This document shows, piece by piece, positions 50,491 to 63,760 of a stretch of 64,000 nucleotides of DNA. Each line of letters opens with the position of its first letter. Position 1 is the first letter of the stretch. Origin of the DNA: Synaphobranchus kaupii (Eukaryota > Chordata > Actinopteri > Anguilliformes > Synaphobranchidae); NCBI GenBank assembly GCA_029718625.1, contig CM056376.1:110162819-110226818 (forward strand), given 5' to 3'. Position numbers and translations under genes: made by a program. The notes under the pieces are model-generated. The model did no database searches, was not told the DNA's origin, and was given only the letters and a program-made list of their open reading frames with translations.

Positions 50491-51505
50491 CGCCCCGCTG
50501 CAGCCAGACCCCGCCCTGTACCCAGGAGGACCAAAACCGTGGAGCGTAGCTTTTATGGGATTCATTTTTACACTTTTAACTGTACATATCCAGTACTGTC
50601 ATGGAAACAGTAGGCCTCAAGTGCTTCAAGTGTTTTTCTATTAATGAAAAAAAAAAATGAAATTAACATTTCACAAGTACTTTAAATTTGAACCGTGTAT
50701 TTTTATTCTTTAATCCCTACCATTGTCAGAATGTAACCAGCAGTGAAGTCCAGAGAAGTGTTTGGCTGGATGTGTGACGTTTGTTTGCTTGGTTCCGAGG
50801 AACTCTTTCCACAGGACAACTGATGTGACTTTTAATGAAGTTGTGGACATTTTTTTTATTTTTTATTATTATTATTTTTGTTTATGTACGGTATGGCATT
50901 ACTATGGAAACAGGACCTTGGTGAAAGTGTTTAATGAATGCTCTGCAGATGCACTTCTCAGCCTGCCCAAAGCTGCATCTGGGCTAATCAGGGGCACTTA
51001 TTCTGGAGTGACTTAACATCTGGGCCAATCAGAGGTGATTTATTTGGACGTATCCATGTATAGAGAATTTTTGGAGCCCTTTCTTGCCGTTTTATCTGAC
51101 ACGTGACGCGTGTGTTTATGCTTACCGGCTTGTTCAAGCGATACATGGAACGCAAGAACCACAAACGGGCAGGTTTCGGGTTGTAAACTCCTCCCAATAT
51201 GACTATCCAAAGTGCTTTCATGTTTTTTTTTTGTTTTTTTTTAAAAATGCAGTATCATATTTACACTGAGGTTCCCATGGGGATGTACTCATTCTGTGAA
51301 TGTGAAGTAGCCGTAGGTCTTCCCAGGTGTTCGGTGTTTCTGTCGGTGTTCCACAGGTAGCACTTGCTCTCTGTCGCTGGTGTTTATCCTTATTTTTGTT
51401 TTGAGTTCCCTTTGTGATTGTACATACAGTGGAGGGGTCTCAACAATGCCAGTGTTACAAACCGCTGTTTGTTTAGAACATTAAATCTTATCCTTTCCTA
51501 GTCTG
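50491..51505 (+). other. bod1l1: bod1l1 3' untranslated region
   Basis: After the TGA the sequence is unique, with A- and T-rich stretches. Transcription probably ends after the poly(A) signal at 51480. No coding feature is supported. Confidence 0.6.
51480..51485 (+). terminator. bod1l1: Candidate bod1l1 poly(A) signal ATTAAA
   Basis: ATTAAA about 990 bp after the stop, followed by a TG/GT-rich region (tctgtcttctgggcttggtt) suitable as a downstream element. Confidence 0.55.
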
Positions 51506-51760
51506 TCTTCTGGGCTTGGTTGATTGTGGTTTAAGTGACTGCTTGTCTGGTGATTCTTGCATTATTATAATTGGCTATCGGTTATTAAATGAGGGCCTGT
51601 TCCTGGGCTGAATGGACTATTGCAGCCTGTAGGTACTACTTTGTATGATTCGTTCTTCATAAGAGCTGTATGCATTCTTCATATGCACTACCTAACACTT
51701 TCATAAATCTTTTCATAGATGACATACATTGACCGCAAATAGGCCGTAGTAGGACAACAT

Positions 51761-52266
51761 ACACCACATGGCCAAAAGTCCATTTCTCATTCCAAAATCG
51801 TGGGCATTAATATGGAGTTGCTATAGCAACCTCCACTCATCTGGGATGGCTTTCCACTAGATGTTTAGTCATTGCTGCGGGTATTTGTGTCCATTCAGCC
51901 AGAAGAACATTAGTTCTGATGTTGGGCAATTAGGCCTGGCTCACAGTCGGCTTTCCAACTGATCCCAAAGGTGTTTGATGGGGTTGAGTTCAGGGCTCTG
52001 TGCAGGCCAGTCAAATTCTTCCACACCGATCTTGACAAACCATTTCTGTATAGACCCTGCTTTGTGCACGGGGGCATTGTCATTCTGAAACAGGAAAGGG
52101 CCTTCCCCAAACTGTTGCCACAAAGTTGGAAGCCCAGAATAATCTAGAATGTAATTGTATGCTGTAGCAGTAAAATTTTCTTTCACTGGATCGAACGGGC
52201 ACAGCCCGAACCCTGAAAAACTGCCCCAGGCCAAGGGGTGTCCGGATACTTTTGGCTATGTGGTGT
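51761..52266 (-). mobile_element. Internally deleted Tc1-like element with transposase C-terminus
   Basis: The ends acaccacatggccaaaagt and acttttggctatgtggtgt are inverted repeats. On the minus strand a frame at 51941-52234 encodes a transposase fragment with FLFQNDNAPVHKAGSIQKWF (second catalytic Asp) and QSPELNPIKHLWDQLE. The usual glutamate of the last motif is a lysine here, and the N-terminal half is missing. It is inactive. Confidence 0.75.
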
Positions 52267-52282
52267 GCACTAAATGCATGTA

Positions 52283-53587
52283 CAGTCAAGCCGGAAAGTG
52301 TCCACACTCCTTTCACCTTCTCCACATTTTATTACGTTACAGACTTATACTACAATAGATTGAGTTCATTTTTTGCCTCAAACATCTACACACAATAGCC
52401 AATAATGACAAAGTGAAAACAGGTTTTTAGAAAATATGCAATTTTATTTTACTGACAAAAATTGGTTATTTAGGGGTTACATATCTGTACACACCCTTAG
52501 CCTAATACTTGGTTGCTGCACCTTTGGCAGCGATTACAGCTTCAAGGCGTCTTGGGAAAGAAGCTACGAGCTTGGCACACTTGTTTCTGGACATTTTTGC
52601 CCATTCCTCTTGGCATATCCTTGCAAGCTCCGTCAGGTTGGATGGGGAGCGTCGGTACACAGCCATTTTCAGCTCTTTCCACAGATGTTCAATTTGATTC
52701 AGGTCTGGGCTGTGGCTGGGCCACTCAAGGACATGCACAGACTTTCTCCGAAGCCACTCCTTTGTTCTCTTGGCTGTGTACTTCGGGTCGTTGTCATGCT
52801 GGAAGGTTCGCCCCAGTCTGAGGTCCAGAGCGCTCTGGAGCAGGTTTTCTTCAAGGATCTCGGTGTACTTAGCTGCATTCATCTTTCCCTCTATCAGGAC
52901 TAGTCGCCCTGTTCCCGCTGCTGAAAAACATCCCCACATCATGATGCTGCCACCGCCATGCTTCACTGTAGGGATGGTATTAGCCAGGTGATGAGCGGTG
53001 CCTGGTTTCCTCCAGACGTGACGCTTGGTATTCAGGCCAAAAAGTTCAATTTTGGTTTCATCAGACCAGAGAATCTTGATTCTCATGGTTTGAGAGTCCT
53101 CTAGGTGCCTTTTGGCAAACTCCAAGCGGGCTGTGATGTGCCTTTTACTAAGGAGGGGCTTCCGTCTGGCCACTCTACCATAAAGGCCTGATTGGTGGAG
53201 TGCTGCCTGGATGGTTGATCTTCTGAAAGGTTCTCCCATCTCCACAAGGATACGCTGGAGCTCTGTCAGAGTGACCCTCGGGTTCCTGCTCACCTCCCTG
53301 GCCAAGGCCCGTCTTCCTTGATTGCTCAGTTTGGCCGGGCAGCCAGGTCTAGGAAGATTCTTGGTGGTTCCAAACTTCTTCCATTTACAAATGATGATGA
53401 TATTTTACATTTAGATTTTTAATAAATTAGCACAAATGTCTAAAAACCTGTTTTCACTTTGTCATTATGGGCTATTTTGTGTAGAATTTTGAGACAAAAA
53501 ATGAACTCAATCTATTGTAGAATATGTCTGTAACGTAATAAAACGTGGAGAAGGTGAAAGGAGTGTGCAGACTTTCCGGCTTGACTG
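52283..53587 (-). mobile_element. Tc1/mariner element, 1305 bp, with TA duplication
   Basis: Inverted repeats of about 150 bp begin cagtcaagccggaaagtgtc at the left and end gactttccggcttgactg at the right, with TA on both sides. The two arms differ at several positions. The element carries the transposase frame of the next entry. Confidence 0.9.
52502..53404 (-). pseudogene. Tc1-like transposase, catalytic domain open but N-terminus missing
   Basis: The minus-strand frame is uninterrupted from about 53404 (KWKKFGTT, then PAKLSNQGRRALAREV) to a stop at 52502. The DD34E triad is present: ILWSDETKIELF, FQHDNDPKYTAKRTKEWL and LNQIEHLWKEL, with 34 residues between the second Asp and the Glu. The first paired-domain helix-turn-helix (about 50-60 residues) and its start codon are absent. 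Upstream in frame there is a stop, then the inverted repeat. It probably cannot bind its ends, although the catalytic part could be translated from a downstream Met. Confidence 0.85.
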
Positions 53588-53589
53588 TA

Positions 53590-54454
53590 TGCATGTGTTT
53601 GCACTAATTGATGCATGCAGGCATTTGTGAATGCTTGTAGTGTTCATGAAGGAGTTGTATAGCTATTATGAAGGATCATTCTTAGAAAGTGTTACTATTT
53701 GCAGTATTTTGGTTATATTGGGATTGGTTCAAAACAGAAACGCAGTGCAACACCCTGAGTAAATACAACACAACTTCACACTCTACATAACAGTAACACA
53801 ACTGCACATACTGTACCTTCCTAATACAACAGTAACAACTTAACACACCTAAGCACACCTACAACATACCCATAATTAGAGCCTCACACACAACACACAC
53901 CCACACAGTATACAGCCACAACTCCCTATACTTTATTTTACAAAGTGTTCACACAACAGCAGCACACCATTATGTGATCAGTACGTAACAGCCGCACAAC
54001 TTCACACTTCCACAATATGCAACTGCATTCTCACTACAACAGCAACACAAAGAAAAGACAAATCGTGGGGAGGAACGTGGAACACCATTTCTGTTGTTCT
54101 GGTTTATTCGGGTTCACACCATAACAGCGTAGGGCATCGCGGGTACCCAAGGATAAACTGAATGAAGCATTGTGTAGACTGTTAACGGGTTTGTTCCTAC
54201 CCTGTTTTACTCTGTTTTTATCACACCAGCTTGGCCCTTGCCTTCCCTTTTAAGGAGAGACCGAATGGATCCCTTTGTGCATTGTGGAAACAGATTTTTC
54301 TGTATCCAGAGGGAAATGGAGAGAACATTCCGGACTCCTAATGGAGGACGAAAGTGACAGGAATGGAACACCAAGGTCATTTGCACATGAAGCAGTTTGG
54401 AGCCACAGGTTTCATGTGGTCTCCACATCGCAATTGCTTTATATACAAATGTGT

Positions 54455-54495
<41 letters not shown>

Positions 54496-55108
54496 TGTGT
54501 GTGTGTGAGAGAGAGAGAGAAAGCCAGACTTTCCCTATAGGGTTGGGGCTGAAAGCTTGCCTCAGTCCTTTTGGGGACAACCCAGAGGTATTTCCTGGTG
54601 CGGGAATCAAATCCCAAATATTATTTTAACACCTTTCTCAAGGTTATTTTGGTTGAGTTTCTCTTGCCATGTGAACCTGGCGGCTGAACAGTGGTCCTTT
54701 CAGCTGTCGATAGCCGTGGGCTGGTCAGTGGAATTTCATTTTCTTGAAACTGACCATCGGAAAGAACATTTGGCTCTAGCCTCAGTGAAACTTTAATGTT
54801 TTACACTGAGTACATGACAAAAACGGTAATAACTGTACTACTACTAAAAAAAAAAAATCCAGATTTTAATGGCAGAGAAATTGGTATGCTATAATGATGC
54901 ATTCACCCTCGTATTTCATTGAATTATGTTAGAATGGTGGCATCACAATCAGAATGGTGATGATAAACAGAATAATAATATCACAAAGGCATTATCATTG
55001 AAATGGTAAAAAAAAAGTGGGTGTGCAAGCACCATCGCTACCTACCTCCTAATTATGGATTGTGGAATTTACTTAGCAACTTCAATGGGTTTTACTCCAT
55101 TAAAACCC
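53590..55108. other. Spacer with short repeats, no gene seen
   Basis: Contains an ACA-rich stretch (53750-54050), a GT repeat (54452-54506) and A/T runs. The open frames are repeat-driven. Confidence 0.5.
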
Positions 55109-55109
55109 T

Positions 55110-55440
55110 TAAGGCCCGTCCACACCAACAACGATAACTATAAATATATTGTTTTAAACATCGTTTCGTTATAACTCAATTGGATGGCGGAGTCCACACC
55201 ACAACCATAACGACAACGAGAGTGACGAATGATATCATTGGGATCACTTTCAGAGCGATTTGATAAACGATTGAAACACTGACAGCCAATCAAAATCCAT
55301 TAGAATTGACATTTTCATTGACAAGCTGGAGCGTGCAGCGCGTGCTTGGTGCCACTGTTTACAGAACGTTATCGTTCATCAGTGTGGATGCTCACATCGT
55401 TATCGTTATAGTTATCGTTCTTGGTGTGGACGAGCCTTTA
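55110..55440. mobile_element. TIR element with TTAA-like borders
   Basis: The left end ttaaggcccgtccacaccaa and the inverted right end ttggtgtggacgagccttta are followed by aacgataac/gttatcgtt arms. Borders of TTAA/TTTAA type suggest a piggyBac- or Harbinger-like MITE of about 330 bp. It is non-coding. Confidence 0.65.
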
Positions 55441-56070
55441 AGGTGTAAGATCACAAATACATGAATAGAATGTTCTTAACTGAATATTCTAATGTTGATT
55501 TAACAATCACAATGGCTAATTGAAAGCAATGGAGTTCTAGAATACTGACTTCCAAAAAACGTTCCACAAAATCTACTCTTCAAAGGGTATATGGTATAGA
55601 TAGCCATATTGGGGATTCTGCTAGGTTCCAAGAGCGTGTCTTTGCTTCGTAAGTGCTAAAGGATATATCTCTAATGTCACCCTTCACCCTTATTTCTAAG
55701 AAAGCATTCATTATTTTAGTCCATTTAAAAGCCCCCCCCGCCCAAGACCTGAGTCTTGGTCCCTCTTCTGGTTTGTGATATTTGAAAGAACACTTACCAG
55801 AAGGCTGCAGTTTCAGTGTCTCCACTTCCTTGGGCTATTTTCCTGTAATCTAATGGAGAGAGAGAGAGATGAAAAACACCAGCGCTGCCTGTTCCTATTT
55901 CAGAGGTTCTCAAATAGAATGCCTCTGACATTAAACACCTGTTAGCTCTTATGCTTTGTGAACAGGGGCGCATGATTTTAACACCGCTGTCCACACCGCT
56001 CACCGGAGCGTCCCCGACTGAGAAATGGAAAATCTGCACCTGGAGGGTGAGGCCGTTACCTTCATGTTCC

Positions 56071-57172
56071 CAAACCTCTCTCTGTTTGACTGTCTGACAT
56101 GGTCATGTTCACTTATACCAAACTTATTTCTGTTTCACTGTCTGACATGGTCATGTTCACTTATACCAAACCTCTCTCTGTTACACTGTCTCATGTGGTC
56201 ATGTTCACTTCTCTTTATACCAAATCTGTCTCTGTTTCACTGTCTGACATGGTCATATTCACTTATACCAAACCTCTCTCTGTTTCACTGTCTGACATGG
56301 TCATGTTCACTTATACCAAATCTGTCTCTGTTTCACTGTCTGACATGGTCATATTCACTTATACCAAACCTCTCTCTGTTTCACTGTCTGACATGGTCAT
56401 GTTCACTTATACCAAATCTCTCTCTGTTTCACTGTCTGACATGGTCATATTCACTTATACCAAACCTCTCTCTGTTTCACTGTCTGACATGGTCATGTTC
56501 ACTTATACCAAACCTCTCTGTTTCACTGTCTGACATGGTCATGTTCACTTATACCAAACCTCTCTCTGTTTCACTGTCTGACATGGTCATGTTCACTTAT
56601 ACCAAATCTCTCTCTGTTTCACTGTCTGACATGGTCATGCTCACTTATACCAAATCTCTCTGTTTCACTGTCTGACATGGTCATGTTCACTTATACCAAA
56701 CCTCTCTCTGTTTCACTGTCTGACATGGTCATGTTCACTTATACCAAACCTCTTTCTGTTTCATTGTCTGACATGGTCATGTTCACTTATACCAAACCTC
56801 TCTCTGTTTCACTGCCTGACATGGTCATGTTCACTTATACCAAACCTCTCTCTGTTTCACTGCCTGACATGGTCATGTTCACTTATACCAAACCTCTTTC
56901 TGTTTCACTGTCTGACATGGTCATGTTCACTTATACCAAACCTCTTTCTGTTTCACTGTCTGACATGGTCATGTTCACTTATACCAAACCTCTCTCTGTT
57001 TCACTGTCTGACATGGTCATGTTCACTTATACCAAACCTCTCTCTGTTTCACTGTCTGACATGGTCATGTTCACTTATACCAAACCTCTCTCTGTTTCAC
57101 TGTCTGACATGGTCATGTTCACTTATACCAAACCTCTCTCTGTTAGACTGTTTCATGTGGTCATGTTCACTC
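56071..57172. repeat. Minisatellite of 48-bp units, about 23 copies
   Basis: The unit includes tctctctgtttcactgtctg, acatggtcatgttcacttat and accaaacc. Two or three unit variants (aaatct for aaacct, atattc for atgttc) alternate in the left half. Since 48 is divisible by three, frames of 16-residue repeats (SVSLSDMVMFTYTKPL) stay open for up to 216 codons. No splice or start context supports a protein. Confidence 0.93.
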
Positions 57173-57619
57173 TTCTCTATACCAGAGAGAGAGAATTGAA
57201 CAAAGCAACCACTGTGAGTGCTGTCCAGAGTAGAAATTAGCTTCTGGCTACTCGTGAAAATAAATTGCTGGGGCGTGGTTTGATACCTGGAGCTCATCCC
57301 CTATATTATTACCTTATCATGCTCAGATTTTGGCATTTTTAGAATTTCAAAAGGGGGTGGGGTCTAGCGAAACCAACATATTTTGTTACCCTTTAATACA
57401 TTTCTAACAGTTCTCCAGGTCTGGAAAACATAATTCCAAATTACATAACTTTCCCAGCTTTTTCATGACTGTGTGGGCCTTGTCATTCATTCAGATTGGT
57501 TGCATCTGATCATCATGAGTTCATACATGATTACAATATGAAACATTTGAATTTCATTGAATTTCATGAATTGCAATTCTACTTCCTGAAACTCAAATTC
57601 AAATTCTCGTTTCCTGTGT

Positions 57620-58110
57620 GCGGAGCATAGACTGTATAAAAATATGGACAAAGCCACTGTGACGTCACCCATTGCCTTTCCACGGCCTCATAAAACCTGA
57701 ATTGAAGCTCGGATGTCTTTTTCGCCGCCCGTTTGTAAAAACGGCGCCTGCTCCGTGGAGCCGAAGAGGACTCAACCTGTCCCTCTGATTGGTCCTGAAC
57801 AAATGTGAATACCCTGTCCAAACGACACAATATTTAAAAGAATCAGCACATGCAGAGGCATTAGATGAAGGAAAGGCAACTATTGCAATTACATTTTTTT
57901 GTGGGAAAAATTTATTGACCGAGTATTTTGACCACATTGCTGCCATTGACTTACATGATGAAAGACCTAAACTGAACTGGAGCCAATCGCAGTGGCGCTA
58001 GTGAGCAACGAGCAATGGCACAATTGCCGCTTCCAGCCCAACCAGGAAGTGAGCTTCAAAACGAAAGCCCAGTCTTGGCCCCTTCGTGCTGAGCCAATTC
58101 AAATTCAAAA
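57620..58110. mobile_element. Probable dispersed DNA element
   Basis: Begins around gcatagactgtataaaaata then tggacaaagccactgtgacg, a segment I recognise as recurring in fish genomes, and includes aaaacggcgcctgctccgtg. The boundaries and class are uncertain, and no second copy is in this window. Confidence 0.35.
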
Positions 58111-58279
58111 TCATGAATTGAATGTGAATTTACAATAAAATTCACAATTAAAATCAGAATTTGTCCCAACCTTGATGCAGATGTATTTGTGTATCTACAT
58201 GTGTTTGAGTGCTCAAGAGCATGTGTGCGTGCCTGCCTGCGTGTGTGTGTGCATGTGTGTGCAAATTCAGAGTACTTGA

Positions 58280-59206
58280 ATGTGTGCCATCATAATTCCA
58301 CCTCTAAATGAAGAATTTCAAGTGTCACGTTTCATTTCTGGTCCTGTGGTGATGAGCTGCTTTGAGCAGTAAATGTACTTCAGCTTGAATCACGCTTGGC
58401 CAGTCTGCTCACAGAGTGGCGTCCAAGCGATAGTTTGCATAATACCAGCGCCTTAAAATACCTGAACTTGGAGAGCCGCAATGTCTCCCTAAATCAACAG
58501 CTGCATAAGTGAAGCACCAGATTTCCTATGGGTTACATACTTTTCTATTGATGAACCAGCATAAAACAACACCGGTCAGAGAGCCGCATGGAGTAAGACA
58601 TGAGAAATGGAAGCATTTATAAATGTATTCTAGTGGCGAGCATTAGCTTGTGTGTGCCAAAAGACAGACAAGAAATAATTTGTCAGGAGAACAGCTTTGT
58701 GAAATCAGCCATAAATCACTCTCCCACTATCTACACAAATGAACTGGACTGAAACAGTCCCTGTTGTTAAACCAGGGGCCTCCTTTCTGTTGAATGGCTG
58801 TTGGTAATGTAGCCAATGCTTTTTGAGTATTTTTGAATGGATTCCAAGGAGTAGTGGGCCTGTTTTTCTCCTGCTTCACAAGGTTCAGATTAAAGTGTTA
58901 GGGCACTGCTCAAAAGCACCGCTCTCTTTAGCGTCCAATGCATGCAAAGATCATTTCTCTTCAAAAGACTAGGAGTTCTGAGCTCTTCGGAAAGTAAAAG
59001 CAGACTTATACACACACACACGTATATGAATATATCACTGTGGATCTTGTTTGATGGCATTACAAAAGTGCCTTTTAAGGTTTAATATTTGGAAGGAGAA
59101 ACACAAGATTTCAGAATTGACGCACTTGGAAATACTGTTGTGCATTTATCCATCTGAACACAATTTGCTCAACTGTAACTGGAACAGACAACACATAACA
59201 ACTGTG

Positions 59207-59210
<4 letters not shown>
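58280..59210. other. Repeat-free non-coding block, possible conserved regulatory DNA
   Basis: A long stretch of complex, non-repetitive sequence of balanced composition, notably 58560-58760 (ggaagcatttataaatgtat, then ggcgagcattagcttgtgtg). No open frame of note. In human and other vertebrates NKX3-2 neighbours BOD1L1, and such blocks can be its enhancers. This is inference only. Confidence 0.3.

Positions 59211-59254
<44 letters not shown>
59211..59254. repeat. CA microsatellite, about 22 units
   Basis: An uninterrupted AC repeat. Confidence 0.95.
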
Positions 59255-59257
<3 letters not shown>

Positions 59258-60993
59258 CACTTCTCCTCCAGAAAAAACAGTTCCCTCAGAGGTTAAAGCA
59301 CAAAGGTAAGACTAGAGGGAAATATGGATCTGTTGTCATAGTTACAAGCCAGGGTGTGGCTGCCAATGTACGTCTTCATACAGGAGAGCCAGCCATCAGT
59401 GCTTGAGAAGCAAAGCAGTTTGCCTGCATTAAATTTCACAGGTGAAAAGAGCACTACAATGCATCATTCTTTGCCTCAGCATACACCCTTTACCCGAGAT
59501 GACTCCAGCACGATTATTTTAATTTGACACGTTTTGCATTATCTGACACTATAAAAGCTGCAATCTACTGTGGTGACAGAGTGGCCGGCTCCCCATTTTC
59601 CTGCCAGGAAAGCCAAAATACCTGCTGTTCCTCCCTTAGAAGGTCCGTGGAGTGCATTTTACGGAGCGCCCGCGTCAGAGAGCTAGGAGTGGGAGTGGGC
59701 GGTATCGCTGCGGCACGGCGGCGATTGAGCTCCTCCCATTTTCGTTCAAAATCGGAATGCCCAATTACACTCCCGCTGCAGAGGCGCCAAAGACAAGCAT
59801 GTCCACAGTCCAGGTTAACCCAGCTGGCTGAAATCTTCCCACCCTTAGTCGATGCTACAGCCAATTGTGCATCTGCACAATTCTGCAAGCCTGCTGCCCA
59901 CAGACTGCCCAATCGTCACTGGTACAGTTTGGATTTGATATCAGACCGTAGGGCCCACCCAGAGCAACTTCCTTTGAGTATAGCACTTGCACTGGATTGT
60001 TTCGGTAAATATCAAATTTTACAAATGCACTTATTTAAGCTACCATTTATTTGTATATGCAAAACCCGACTGCTTGTTTCTTGTTTGTCATCATGGGTGT
60101 GGCTATCAATAGACCGTCACTGATATCTATCTGTTTTCCCTCTCTCACTCCCTTTGTCTCTCTGGATTGATGGATGCTAACAGGACCACTGTCAAAGTCA
60201 TTAAACATTTTAGCACTAAAGCTGCAGCAATGTTCCCCTACCTGTAAAATGTTACGCATCAGCATGCTTAATTTCCATTCCTGATGTGTTGTTCATCGGC
60301 ATGTCCACGAGGAGGGAAAATACTCAGGGGTGTTCTGTACTGAAAGAACACCCTTATTTCATTCTTCACTCTCGTTCGCTTTCTCTCTCTCTCTCTCTCT
60401 TCCACCATTCTCCCTCCATGTCATTTGTGTTGCCCTTGTAAACCAGCCATCTCACATTTGCACAAAAGATGGATTACTCTGCAGTCGCACAGGTGTCAGT
60501 AAGAAGCGATCAGTTCAGTGCTCAAAGACCAAAGAGTATTTTTAAAAATACATCAGTCAGTCTTCAGATACAGAAGTGATATATATCTTTGTGAAAAGAT
60601 TAAGTACACGCCTGAGGTGATTCACACGGAAAAGAATACACTCCCAATGCACACTTCACACATTCAAAAGCAGTTCACATCCCTTGCATGCTGTGCATTT
60701 AAATACCATACATATAATACACATATGTTGTACCTTACAAAGGCTGTATGTTAATACTCTTATAGTGAAACAATGAGTAATAGAATGTGATGTTTGGTAA
60801 GCTCTAATTGTAATCTTGTACTTCTAATGTAAAAATACTTTTTTAAATAAATAAAAAATAATAATAATAATTATTGTATAGGTGCATGATGGCTAAATTA
60901 CGGTCCTCTGGGTTACCAGTTCATGTCATACAATAATAATACATTGTGACGACCAGTGATTCATTGGATTTAAATTTTAAATTTTAATTTGAT
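59255..60993. other. Non-coding spacer including an unsupported 199-codon frame
   Basis: A plus-strand frame at 59524-60123 is open but matches no family I know, and has no Kozak or splice support. The opposite strand is also open for 115 codons over a GC-rich patch (59560-59910), so composition explains it. The remainder is unremarkable. Confidence 0.4.
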
Positions 60994-61347
60994 AAACGGT
61001 CAACTTTAAATTTGAGTGACTGGATATCTGAAACGTTGAATTTCTTGTCCTACACTTTGCCTGGAGTAGCCTGCTCCTGAAATGAAAAACTACGATTGTA
61101 AAATTTCTGGGTACTACTTACACCTTCACATAACGGACAAATGCCAAAGTAATTTAGTTAATAAATCACAAAACGGTCAACTTTAAATTTGAGTGACTGG
61201 ATATCTGAAACGTTGAATTTCTTGTCCTACACTTTGCCTGGAGTAGCCTGCTCCTGAAATGAAAAACTGCGATTGTAAAATTTCTGGGTACTACTTACAC
61301 CTTCACATAACGGACAAATGCCAAAGTAATTTAGTTAATAAATCACA
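60994..61347. repeat. Perfect-like tandem duplication, 177-bp unit
   Basis: Copy 1 at 60994-61170 and copy 2 at 61171-61347 begin aaacggtcaactttaaattt and end ttagttaataaatcac. I see one difference (actacgatt versus actgcgatt). A very recent event. Confidence 0.95.
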
Positions 61348-61349
61348 TG

Positions 61350-61815
61350 AATAATTATTCATTATAAATAAACATGCACATCCGTGTTGGATTGGTGGTA
61401 ACAATTGCGTTCTTTACGATTGAGAAATCTGACTAAAAGTTTCATTGTTGTTGGAATGAAGTGGTTTGATTCCCACAAAGTGGCTGGTCGTGAAACAAAA
61501 ACTATTCTTTCTGCATTTTGGGGGAAAAGAAAAAATATATATTTTACGCTATTTTCAATTATACTATATCCCAGTAGGCTACGAACTCACTAACTAAATG
61601 GCGAACAGTGTAGTACATGTAAAAATGTACCATATGAACGCTAGATGGCAGAATATCCAAATAGGTCACTAATACTATGTACTTTAACCCAATACAAATA
61701 AGATATTTAAGTATAATGCGTGTATTGTTGTCAATATGCCTATATGCACTTGTGCTGCACAGGCTAATCAGTTGTACGAATTCTGAAATTGGGTTGCTAT
61801 GGTAGCTAATAATAA

Positions 61816-61883
<68 letters not shown>

Positions 61884-62189
61884 GTAGTAGTAGTAGGCCT
61901 AGTAGTAGTAGTAGAAGTAGATGGCTCCTACCGTTGAATAAATAAGAAATATGTTTGGCCTACATTTACCTAAACTGGAGGAAGTAACGTAAAATGTATA
62001 AAGAAAAAGGTAAAATAAAACCATAACCTATTTAATACTACATGAATTTACCGTAGGTTACATTACAAGTAGTACAATATACAGCCGTTGCGCGTATCGA
62101 TATTAGCTACTGAATTGCAACTGGTTGTTAAACGTGTGTAGGATAATAATAATAATAATAATAATAATAGGCTAATAATAATAATAGGC

Positions 62190-62258
<69 letters not shown>

Positions 62259-62539
62259 GTAGAAGAAGAAGAATAATAAGAAGAAGAATATCGGTTCGTT
62301 TCTCTCTTTCAATTTCCCTCACTTTAAGCTACTGAAAAATCTGATGTCGCGTTAAATAATTCATCATTAAAATGTTTAAATAAAATTATAAACACACGCA
62401 CACACATCTCAATTATGATATCTCCATCATGGATGTCTTTATACGAGGTTAATACGCAATAATCTGTAGATGGTCTGACAATATGACATATAATTGCAAC
62501 ATAATGTAACACGGATTATAACGAATTATGTCACTAGGC

Positions 62540-62598
<59 letters not shown>

Positions 62599-63679
62599 GG
62601 CTAATAATAAACGTATTCATGCAAAACAGGCTAGAAAACGTGTTATTCATTACTCGTTAACATGGACTTGGCTACTACGAGAAAAACAGTCAGGTGAAAT
62701 AATTTTACAATTTTTAGGCTACCGTAGCTATAATACATGCCATAGCACAAATAACTTTTCTCCTCTCCACATGCTTGTTAGGCTGAAAATATGTAGTGGA
62801 AAATTATATTATAATATCAATATTCGATTCATTATAATCCATGTGTAAAGAACTGCTGTTGAGAATTCTTCTCTTCTTTGGGTAGGCTACATATTTTTAC
62901 ACACAGACCTACCGTTATTTGTGTGGTTTACCTAATGCATGCCCTATGTACAAATGGTTATTTCACAAAACATATAACGGTGCATCAAAAAGTTAGGCTA
63001 CATTGGTCAATACGTGTCTCTATATTTAAAAATGTTATAGTCAAATTCTTCCATTAATGTGCTGAGTGCCGTACAAACGCTCTGTTAAATGTAATCTGTT
63101 AAATGCAATGTAGTGTGCTTACGAATTTCACGGTAAGAAGAGACTAACACATTGAATCTAAATGATTTGGTAGGCTATTTTAAATAATAATAACAATATA
63201 TATTTTTAAATAATAATAATAATATATATTTTTTAAATAACAGGTTACTGCTACTTGTCTTTAAATAACTTAATTTATTCATTTTGTAAGCTGTTTTTAT
63301 TATTTCACTCCACTTTATGTGTTTCCTTGTTTGCTGTTAAGACCACGTCGCTTTGCAGTTGGACTGAATCGCTGACACAGTCTTATACGTTTTAAACCAT
63401 TTGGTTCAATTATATTTTATTCACTGTAGCTCCTGTGACTACGGAACATACTATTTTACATTTCTGTCCTATTATGAATATTACTTCAAGAGATCATTAT
63501 AGCAGTAACATAATGTATAGCAATCATCAACAACAAAAATGGTCGAAGAATATAGGCTACACTGGTTATCTGTAGCAGAGTCAATAAGCAACGTAATATT
63601 TGTAATTTTAGTGTTGTTGAATTCAACATATGAAATATGAATGAAAAAATGTATTTTGTATTTCCGTATAATAATCATG

Positions 63680-63760
<81 letters not shown>

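Noticed and set aside
52436..52903. Plus-strand frame of 155 codons
   Set aside because: Antisense to the Tc1-like transposase.
59524..60123. 199-codon plus-strand frame
   Set aside because: No recognised motif, the opposite strand is also open, and the GC-rich patch explains it. It would need transcript support.
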